Shown: positions 25,133 through 33,969 of the stretch, piece by piece
How positions within the stretch are numbered: the stretch's first letter is position 1
How the letters are laid out: each line of letters starts with the position of its first letter
NCBI GenBank assembly: GCA_027596075.1
Contig: JADGJC010000147.1
Location: 33,169 to 97,168 of the forward strand
Direction: 5' to 3'
Source: Rhizophlyctis rosea
Taxonomy: Eukaryota; Chytridiomycota; Chytridiomycetes; Rhizophlyctidales; Rhizophlyctidaceae
DNA: 64,000 nt
The notes under the pieces: model-generated
What the model was told of the DNA's origin: nothing
Seen by the model: the letters and a program-made list of their open reading frames with translations, nothing else
Database searches by the model: none
Translations under genes and position numbers: made by a program

Positions 25133-26984
25133 GTTTGAGGAAAGGCGATGCTCTTTGAGGGGAATCAGCTTAGTTTTACGATAGATTATCAGTTTCTCCA
25201 GACGTCTTCCTTCTGTTTGATTTATATCACTTATCTTCATGTATTAGCATGTATTTGATTAGTTTGCGCTTGTTTAGTTGCGCATTTGTCCTTCTATATA
25301 GCTAGTCATTTACGAGTCTTAATAATATCATCTTTATTATACAAAAAGTTTTGTTCAGGCTCTGATTGTTTGGTGAATGATTGATCATTGCAAATTTTGG
25401 CTCTTGCGCTTTCTATTGGTGATTGCAAGTCGAATCTGTTGTCTGTGGATGATCTGTTCTGCAAAGCACAACGCTTGGATTGCTGAAGTTGTCTCGCAGA
25501 CGGTAATTTTTCCCCTCATTCTTGTCTTTGTCAATCTATTTTTGTGAAAATTTCCAAAACGCGAGTCCTTGGGTTTTGTGGTCAACGATCTGCGCTCCAA
25601 AAATGAGACTTCTTCGCTGGCATTCACCTGAGAATGTCCACACTTCTGAATCAAACGGGAATCTTGCGAACCTCATGGAGGATATACTTTGTCTTTTCAG
25701 TTGCACCATCATCTGCCTTTCAAAGCATGGAAAATGGTGAAAAACAAACTGGGCTCTGCTGGAAGGACTTCCGAGCATGTGCAAAGCCACATCGATCAAA
25801 TCCCTGATGAAGTGCTTGTTCATGTCGTCATGATGACTCCCTCGTTTTGATTCTTTTTGAATTTTTGGTCCACACGCCTGCACGTGGCGAAGACGGTTTG
25901 TTGGATCGGAGCCGGGAGACCTTGCGCCACATGGGAAATGACGGCAGTGTCTTCTGATACCGGAGCATGTTCCGATCATTCGGACACTTGGTGAGCTCGG
26001 AGGCTGTTTGACAAATGTTACACAATCGAATGTTCGATGATCGAACGCCGGATTGACCCCCAGCCAAGGGATTGCACCACGTGATGAAATGCGTCGATGG
26101 CTGTGGGGCTCTGTGTCTCGGAGGGCGTGCTATGACGGTGACACTTGTGATACTCAACTACCCTGTTCAAAACAATGGTGAACAAGACAGAGCTATTAGG
26201 TAAAATTGAAAGGGAGCGCGTTTCACTTTGGAAGGAAAGATCAATCTGGAACGCACCATCTCCATCTATACCCGGAAGCTCTTCTGCTCTCATCAAGGTG
26301 GTTCAAAGCAATAACTTACATATAAGCCATCCTCCAACCTTGTTGCCCCCAGTCACCGCCACCTTTTGATTTGCCGTCCTTATCATTTTACGTTGGTGTT
26401 GCGAAATCGCGTTTTCCGACCCTCCCTTCCGCCCTTGTGTTCAATCAGAAGCGGAGGTTTTCATCATACCGACCCGATATCGCCCATGCCATCCGAATTT
26501 CCTGCACACCTGCGTCGGGCTGACACAGAGATACGCAACAGACACGCGACCCATAGCCAAAAAACTTTAATAGGAGGCCGTGGAACTATTCATAAAAGAG
26601 GAGACATAGCGCGTCCTTTCTGAGCTTTATTTCTTGTTAGTAGTTCAGTAACTCGTACGTGTACCTCATCTTGCCAAAGTCTTCCCCATTTGTTGTGGGG
26701 GCCTTTCTGCATCTGCGCAATTTCGGTTGTCAGATTCAGCGTAGCAAAAATAGCACCTCTTAATCATATATTGATGGTTTTCATCGCGTCTTACTATTGA
26801 CAGGACCCCAGGGTACTCGCTCATACACACACACATAACTTATCATCGATACCCAACCTGCCCCAACCGCAACGGCCAGCGGCAGAGGCGAATATATTAT
26901 ACCTTGACAGAACCTACTGGCACTCCTGCAACATACCCATCGTCCGACATTTTCCCACGTTAAACTCATCTAAACAAAGCAGCA
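25133..26984. other. Intergenic
   Basis: It holds the 3' flank of the secreted repeat gene and, at its right end, the promoter of the MFS gene, with an AT-rich TATATTAT element at about 26893 some 90 bases before the ATG. A 147-codon minus frame at 25536-25979 has no recognisable domain and is probably chance or a relic. Confidence 0.45.
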
Positions 26985-29235
26985 ATGTCAAACACCAACA
27001 CCACCACCCCACCAACAACAAGAACAGTACCCCAACCCACAATACCCGAAGTAACCCTCCTCCCACCCGCCGACGCCCCCATCCCATCACCCCACCTCCT
27101 CTCCCCATCCAGAGAATCAGAACGACGCCCATCAATAGACTCCGGCTACATATCCCGCGACTCCGATCCAGACTGGCACGACAACCCAATCGAAACATCC
27201 CCACTCCTGAGTCCCCGGTTCGCCCGCAAGCGGAAGAGCCGCCACGCAAAATCGTCATATCACAATATCAGCGAGGATCGGAATAGATCTATATTTAGTC
27301 GGTTCCTCAGCCTAATAACATGTGGGGGTAGCAGAAAGTGGGACGATGACAGTGCACGGGATGAAGGGCCCAAACGTGGAGGGGAAGGAGGCAAGATCCA
27401 CAAAGCCTGGTCCACAATAAAAAACAAACTCCCCCAAAGCGACGTCCTCATAATCCTCTGGACCCTCTTCATAATCGAAGCCTCCCGCGGCCTCGTAATC
27501 TCCACAATGTACACCTACGTCCGCATGCTAGGCGGTACCGTCTCAACTCTCGGTATTTGCGTATCCCTTTACTCCGTCGGTCGGCTCGCTACCTCCGTTC
27601 CCTTTGGCACTTGGGCAGATAAACGCTCCTCGTCTCGGGAAGTCCTGATTTGGTCATCGATCTTAGCGGTGGTGGGCAATTCGCTGTACGCGTTCGCGCC
27701 GTGGGCGTTGAAGGGGTTTTTGCCGGGTGGTGTTGTGTTGGGAGTGTTGTGTGCGAGTCGGTTTGCAGTTGGTTGTGGGACGGGTAGTTTGAGTGTCTGT
27801 AAGGCGTATTTGGCGGCGAATTCGAAGGTGGAGGAGAGGACGAAGGTTATTGCTTGGAGTGGCATGGTGAGTTCTTGCTCTTTTGAGGTTTTAGAAGAGA
27901 GTGGAGTGATTGAGCGGGTTGGGAGGTTGGGGTGGGAGGCTGGGTTTGGAAGTTGGGTTTGGAAATTGGGTTGGGAGTTGGGTTGGGGGGGTTGGGTTGT
28001 TGGGTGTGATTGCGGGTTGGGGCTGGCGGGTTGGATTGGCGGGGTTGGATCGGCGGGTTGGGTTGGGGGGTGGGGTTGGTAGATTGGATTGGGGCGGGTC
28101 TACTGGGAAAGGACAAGATGGACGTTTGGGCTTGTGTTATCAAGACCTAATTGTACTCCGTCCCAACCACATATATACTCACAATCTAATCACACACACT
28201 CCAACCCAGGCCCAATACGCCGGCTTCTCCATAACACCCATCGTAGCAACATTCCTCATGTGGCTCGAAAACGCCTACACCCCCTCCGACCCCTCAGGAG
28301 AAGACGGCTCCCCAACCTTCCTAGCCTGCATCCTCCCCGGCGTAGCCCTAGCCATCGCCAACGCGCTTCTCGTCCCCTTCCTCTACTACTCCATGCCCGC
28401 CCGCGATCCCTGTACCATTCCCTCACCCAAATCAACACCGGAACGAACGAGTGTTGTGTCCTATGGGAGTACGACGACGTTAGTGAATGAGGATGGGGAG
28501 AGTAGTCCGGAGGCGTCTCCGTCCCCACCGCCAGTAGCGTTACCCCCACCGTCGCTTCCTACACCTGCGACGACGACGCGGACGAAAAGTCGGAAGGAGA
28601 GGGAGGAGGATTTGATTGTCCGTTGGGGATTTATATTGTTCTTTTTCCTGAACTTTGTGTTGAGGGGTATTATTGGTGTTACGGAGACTATTGCGCCGGA
28701 TATGTACGAACATCTTCGGAGCGATCATGAGAATTACCTTGAAGAATCTGGACGGTTCTTCTTCTACCTCGGTCTAGCGGGTCTAGCAGTATTCCTCCTC
28801 ATCGACCCCATCCAAAAACGTCTTATAAAAGGCGACTACCTCCTCTGTCTCGGCACACTCGCCGTCGCTCTCGGTACCGTGTTGAACTTCGACCCCTCAC
28901 CAGCAGTAACACCCTCATCCTACCGCCGCTTCGTCGCCGGAATGGTATTCACCTGGTCTGTAGGATCACCAATCTGCCAGACGCTTACCGTCAGCATGTT
29001 TTCGACTATGCTGGGACGGAGACCGCAGGGAGGGATGATAGGGTGGATTACGACGGCGGGGAGTTTGGGGCGGATAGCGTTTCCGGCGCTTGTGGGTGTG
29101 GGGATGAGGGTTGTTAATGGGGTTGATGTGGGGATGTGTTTGGTTTGTTGTGTTGGGGTGCTTGGGTATAGGAGGTGGGTTAAACGTGTTAGGGAGAGGG
29201 AATTGGAGGAGGAACGGAGGGGGTTGTTGCATTGA
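26985..29235 (+). CDS. MFS transporter, CLN7/MFSD8-like, 635 aa
   Basis: Two exons, 26985-27866 and 28210-29235, split by a 343-base phase-0 intron; the junction reads IAWSGM-AQYAGFS. About 145 N-terminal residues are cytosolic, Pro/Ser-rich and phosphorylatable. TM1 begins near DVLIILWTLFIIEASRGL. The MFS loop 2-3 signature is visible as SVGRLATSVPFGTWADKRSSR. Twelve hydrophobic segments are plausible, with a long charged loop after TM6. The C-terminal half has PQGGMIGWITTAGSLGRI, close to the MGW-T-GSLAR segment of MFSD8/CLN7 proteins, and the protein ends in a basic/acidic tail (RERELEEERRGLLH). Such proteins sit in lysosomal or vacuolar membranes; the substrate is not visible from sequence. 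The start is the first in-frame ATG in a C-rich exon. The family is likely; the subfamily is inference. Confidence 0.85.
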
Positions 29236-30376
29236 TTAGGTGGGGTTCAGCGGGGGAAGGGGATGTACATTTTTTTGATGATGATGATGATGGTGATGGG
29301 GAGGGTGTATTATTCGGGAGATGTTGGGGGGGAAATTGTACTTATATTTGGTATTATGGTTTCGAATGATGATGGCTATCGAATCTTGGAGATATGGTTT
29401 GGATACATGGTGTATCGGAAGGAAGTCGGTCGGTCTTTCTTGATTGGGCTTGGAATGTTGTTGGTCTGGCGAGGTCAGTGCTCCTTTTTGGCGAAGGGAA
29501 AAAGGCAACATATTGTGACGGTATGTCTGCAAAACGTTATGGAGCGGATCAATAAATCAGTCAAACCATCAGATGGGTTCTGTGACTGTGCCGTTACGAG
29601 CCGACTATCAGTGCTGCATACTTTCTTGGTGATTCCAGTGAAGAGTCTGTAATTCAGTTCCTGTTCAGAGCTGTAGATAAGTTTGGTCGGTTCGCAGGGA
29701 ACAGATGATGGCGTCTTGTCAACCCATGTCGCCGGTTGTTCAAGCTTTATGGAGATACTATCTTAGGTTCAGAGCTGTCGTCCGTGTAGTTCAAAATTGG
29801 TGAGACGTTTCCTCGGCGCCCTTAGTTTACGTGTCCGTTTCGCGCTGGATGAGATGGGATGTTGTTCGTCCGCATATCGCTCAATTTCACCAGAGGTAAA
29901 TAGCTCAGGGCTACGAGAATCTGAATTGGATTCTGGTCCGCCAAATGGAGCCACCGTCTGCATTTCCAACCTTTGCGCATCCTTTTTTCTCCAGAGCTTT
30001 TGACTTCTTCGCCTTTCGTCAACCGCTGGCTTTTCAGACAAAGGGTAGAAATGCTCATGCGTTTATACCGTGATATCATGATATCGACCATGGTGCTATG
30101 GGTGATACTTGCAATTGGTTTGGTCCTGAATGTTACCTGGATCATGACTCAACTGATGTGATCGCCAACGGATTAAGCTATCCCACGATCATAATTCGGG
30201 GAGTTTGGAAAGATGTTTTCTCTTTATGCTTGCGGGGACGGTTGGTGGGACAATCCTTCGTCGGATATCTCTCATTCAGTCTCTGTTAGTAAGTGGGTGT
30301 CATGTCTGACCAAGTGATATGTACATCACTTGGCAAAAGGTCCACATTGCTTCCCTACTCCCCCTATCATATCCAC
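29236..30376. other. Intergenic between convergent genes
   Basis: This is the 3' flank of the MFS gene (G/T-rich, with a short GAT-rich run near 29276-29292) and of the minus-strand secreted protein gene. No further gene recognised. Confidence 0.45.
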
Positions 30377-31074
30377 TCAAGGGAAACATTCGATCGACAA
30401 ACTCTGGGCATTCGTCCCCCCGGAAATCGTAACCGTCTCCCCAATCGGAGACTCGTTCCGTAGTTTTTCGTCCCCCTTACATCCTTTCTCACTCCATAGA
30501 GTGATGGCGTTACCTCCAAAAACGACGATGGGCCCAATGTTTGGGATCTGGTCATCAGTGCGGAATTTCGGTGAGCTGCATACAACGGAAACTGGGCGGT
30601 GTGTCCGATTCACTCCATCCTTACCGATCCACCAGTCCCGGTCACCCCGCCACTAGTGATAGGCACGCACACAGTGGTGCCTTTGGGAATTTTGTTAACG
30701 TCGGAACTCACTCGTTGGATGAGGTCTCCTACTGCGGCAGTGGGGTTGATGGCTTCTGCTACGGTGCCTGTTGCGTCGTTCAGGTCCGTGCCGGCTTCCT
30801 GATTGGGTGGACAAAAAGGAAATGAGTGAGCGCCGCAATGTTTCCAATCTTCATACCCTCGTTTGGAGAGAATTTTCAATCAACGTACCAGACAATAGCC
30901 ACTATAAGGCGTCAATTCGATTGGGATTTTTAGTGTGATAGCCAATTGGAGGACTTGGAGTGTCGGGGGAGTGCTGAAAAGGCCTGGGATGAGACCGGTT
31001 GAGACTCCGGTTGTGGGTAGGGAAGCCGCGAGTTGGGCGGTGGTGACGGTGGTGAGGAGGGCCAGGAGTTTCAT
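30377..31074 (-). CDS. Small secreted protein, 176 aa, function unknown
   Basis: Three exons: 31074-30889, 30798-30625, 30547-30377, all joined in phase 0. The N-terminus is a signal peptide (MKLLALLTTVTTAQLAAS followed by LPTTG). The mature protein is small with only four Cys (GYC, VCVP, KGC, IEC). The middle exon carries EAGTDLNDATGTVAEAINPT and IPKGTTVCVPITSG, faintly recalling LysM-type ends, but no full LysM motif is present. The third exon (ITLWSEKGCKGDEK) is joined through a good GTAAGG donor; its acceptor, CCAG before ATCCCAAAC, lies only a few bases after a CTGAT branch site, so this last boundary is less certain. Without it the protein would stop six codons later, at 30610. No domain recognised; probably an extracellular effector- or wall-type protein. 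Confidence 0.65.
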
Positions 31075-32140
31075 GATTTTGAAGTATGCGAGTGGGTCTG
31101 CGCTAGGTGATGGCGGGAGAAATCTTGGGGGAGGGGGTGAGAGGTGGAAAGCTGTGAAACTTGAGCTTTGTGCACGGGTGATTGATGGGGAGGTGATACA
31201 AATTCGGGGACATGACTGAGGTTATACAGGCTACGACCTGTCATGCTTGCGTGCATATTCATTTTTTTTCTGCAAGACTTGCCCAAGAGGAAGTCAGAGG
31301 ATGTGCTCAAAACGGTGCATGCATCCTTCAGCCACCAAGTTGAGCCAGACTTCACAAGCAGAAGGCGTCCTCTAAGTCTCGTCGTGCACCAGCACATGAG
31401 GCGCAGACGCGTTTTTGGGGCACAGTCACCGGTAGCAGTGGCATTGGGAGGTCATAAACTGCAACTGCGGATGCGTCATGATTTTCAAATCGGCCTGATA
31501 GAATGATCGGTACATTACCTTCTGCTTATAGTTGCGGGGATTCGGTCCCATTTCTAGCTGCTGATAGTAATCCCCGGTTCGAATCCGGGTCAGGCTATTT
31601 GTTTGACTTAACATACATTTTTTTGTAGGTCGACACATGCCTCAGCTGTATGTAATCATGTGCAATGGAACCGCGAGGTCCCGAGGAATGGGACGGTTTT
31701 TTAAGTGGTAGGGAGTGTACTGGAATTGTAGTTGATTTCATCTGCATATTATGACGACCTTTGCTGGTCACATCTCTGAAACAAGGTCAGCACAAAGAAC
31801 TCGCTATCTTTCGATCAAAAGGGCATATCACTCCCCTCTGCCTTCACTGCCTTGCATGTTTGTTCGAGTGACACAGCTGCGGGTGTACAGCTGAAAGGAT
31901 CATGCCATGAAATCACATGTGAAGTTCTTTCACATGGATGCGTATGAAACCCTGACCACGTTACTGAGCCAATAACGGCGTACTTGCATTTGCCGAAGGT
32001 TCGCCGTTTTGTTCCAGCTCTGTTGTGTGTCAGTAACTCTCATATAAGACAGCCGCCTTTGGATAACCCTACTATCAGCTGCCTTCATCCTCAACCTCCA
32101 CCCCGTCCACAGAAAATCTGGTTGCTAACAAACATCAGTC
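31075..32140. other. Intergenic with a tRNA-like segment
   Basis: The left end is the promoter side of the secreted-protein gene. The only structured element seen is the tRNA-like segment at 31492-31597, described separately. No protein gene recognised. Confidence 0.45.
31492..31597 (+). tRNA. tRNA-like sequence, possibly intron-bearing or a pseudogene
   Basis: The 3' end has an exact consensus T arm / B box (GGTTCGAATCC) within a CCCGG-TTCGAAT-CCGGG hairpin. It is followed by TCAGGCT, which pairs over seven positions with GGCCTGA at 31492-31498. Between them lie a possible D arm (AATG..CATT) and about 60 bases in which I could not fold one standard anticodon arm. An intron of roughly 30 bases could explain the length of 106, but the anticodon is not settled. 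It could equally be a dead or hybrid tRNA copy. Confidence 0.35.
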
Positions 32141-32861
32141 ATGGTCTTTGCATTCCTGAAAAGGCTCTTCCGTCGCAAAAACCGCAAAGCCCCTCGCGAA
32201 GCCAATACACCGGCAGGTAAGACGCCTCCACGTAGATGTTACACCTCCAGCGTTCATTGCTATCAAACCAGTCGTTTCATCATTCCGTTTCAGCATCCTC
32301 AACTTTATCCGACGCCATGCCTGCACCGGCGCTTCAACTATTACGCCCCGTCAACACAACTTGCAACGACATCCCCGATCCACCCGCCACCGACGACGAC
32401 GAAGCCTCCCGCAATGCCTGGCACGACTGGCTCAAAACCTACATAAACTGACCGACCCAACCATCACCATCAAACACATCAAAATCGTCCGCAGACACAC
32501 CTGGGCAACCTCCCACCCAGAATACACTGCCAACGCCAACTGCATCGTCCGCTACCTCTACCACGGCACACCCTCACGCAACGTCCGCTCCATCACCGAA
32601 AAGGGCTTCCGGAGCAACGAAACATACATGGCAACTCACCCATCCATTTCCGTTCCATATAGTATGAAGGAAAGTTACAAGTCTTATCACAAGCTGCGTC
32701 GGCGCACGGAAGGCGCTATGATCCTCTCTTGTGTCCTCATGGAGTTCGGTGAGGATTTATTCACCCCTGAATTTTCTGAATATGGGAGTGTGGCTGTTGT
32801 GAGGAACAAGAGGAGGATTGTTCCTGTTGCTGTTATTACGTTTGAACACCAGACCTACTAG
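32141..32861 (+). CDS. PARP-like ADP-ribosyltransferase, one-base frameshift
   Basis: Exon 1 is 32141-32216 (MVFAFLKRLFRRKNRKAPRE, very basic) and exon 2 is 32294-32861, joined in phase 1. Exon 2 first reads SSTLSDAMPAPAL.. to WHDWLKTYIN and stops at a TGA near 32450. The frame then continues one base over as KLTDPTITIKHIKIVRRHTW and on to the end. One missing base restores 215 codons. The downstream part matches a PARP catalytic fold: a W-containing lead-in, YLYHGTPSRNVRSITEKGF (the His of the NAD-binding H-Y-E triad lies in YHGT), then AMILSCVL and a terminal VAVVRNKRRIVPVAVITFE strand, about 130 residues in all. The position of the triad Glu is not obvious. It could be a pseudogene, an assembly error or a recoded gene. 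Family assignment rests on motif order. Confidence 0.55.
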
Positions 32862-33411
32862 GAGGATCGGATGGTGGGGCTGGCTGGAGGGTTTGATTTA
32901 GTAGTGTTTACGCATCGCTTTCTTTCTGCACTTGCCTTAGTTTTTCTGGTGCATAGTGGCTGTAAACTGAAGATCTTAGGGAAGCTTACAGAGATTTTGC
33001 TCATGGTGATTTGGCATATTCGAATGCATTGTACATACAAATGCCTGAACGGTATGGTGGCCGTATGATTCAGATCTCTGCCCGCCGATCAGTGTATTGA
33101 ATGTGCTACCGCAACCTGCGCGCAAGACAATGCACCATGAGGCGGATGCATCCGAAATAATGACGTGGTGCATGAATTACCTTTGAGAAGAATGGGGTTG
33201 AGCACTGGGAGATCGAGACCACTAAAGGAATTGTGTGGCTTGTCCGACGTGGTTTGTTTACCGTACATCATGCCTTCTCGACTTTCGACACTTCCGTGAA
33301 GAACTTCAAAGATGGAAAGAAAACAGCAGCATATCTTGCCGATACTCAATGACATCGCCCAAAACAGCGCCCGCCATTTCTTAACGACATCCACAGCTCA
33401 AGCAACACACA
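32862..33411. other. Intergenic
   Basis: Short spacer between two same-strand genes; nothing distinctive was seen beyond an ordinary 3' flank and promoter. Confidence 0.4.
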
Positions 33412-33969
33412 ATGGTATGTCATTTGCAGCTATGGAATGATTGTAGTCACATACCGGGTCACCAAGCGCTTCAAGTCTCGTCATTTCCATCCAACTCTCC
33501 CATCCAGGTTGGCAATGGCAGTAGCACCCTCCCCACATACGTGAGCGTCATCGACCTGTTCGTCATACCAGTACACATTACCATGTCATCGGAAGAGATG
33601 GCTGTCCTTCCTCGCCTTGCTCCCGGAGAAATCCAACGAGTGTGGCAAATGGATCGTGACCGCCAGGAGAATGCAGCGAGAAATCCTGTGAAGCAAGAAC
33701 CCCAGTGCATCACGAGTGGGAAATATTGTTTACACTCGGCTCAACTACAGGTAGAATCCGATTCGGATAGTGAATGTAGTGAATACCGTGATACCTCGTG
33801 GATTCCTATTGTTGAGTTGACGGCGGACTTCTCATCGGATTGGTCGGATGTTTGTATGGATGAGGAGGAGCCGTGGCAGGCGTTGATGGAGGAAACGTGG
33901 GAGTTTTATAGGTTTGGAGCGCCTGATTTAGATTTGAGGGGTTTTGGATTGGAGTTTTTGATGGAATAG
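33412..33969 (+). CDS. Small acidic protein, unknown function
   Basis: The open frame is continuous to 33969. Immediately after the ATG at 33412-33414 comes GTATGT, and a CCATCCAG acceptor ends at 33507. A 93-base in-frame intron is therefore likely, giving a start-codon-only first exon and a 154-aa product beginning M-VGNGSSTLP. An alternative start is the ATG at 33583 (MSSEEMAVLPRLAPGE, 128 aa). The frame is the same in all three readings. The C-terminal half is strongly acidic (ESDSDSECSEY, DFSSDWSDVCMDEEEPW). No membrane segment, signal peptide or known domain. Confidence 0.55.
   Translation: MVCHLQLWNDCSHIPGHQALQVSSFPSNSPIQVGNGSSTLPTYVSVIDLFVIPVHITMSSEEMAVLPRLAPGEIQRVWQMDRDRQENAARNPVKQEPQCITSGKYCLHSAQLQVESDSDSECSEYRDTSWIPIVELTADFSSDWSDVCMDEEEPWQALMEETWEFYRFGAPDLDLRGFGLEFLME

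Noticed and set aside
32361..32450. Arg-rich N-terminal extension (MQRHPRSTRHRRRRS) of the PARP-like frame
   Set aside because: The alternative frame (DIPDPPATDDDEASRNAWHD) has a natural composition and a matching splice phase; the Arg-rich reading is a frame artefact.
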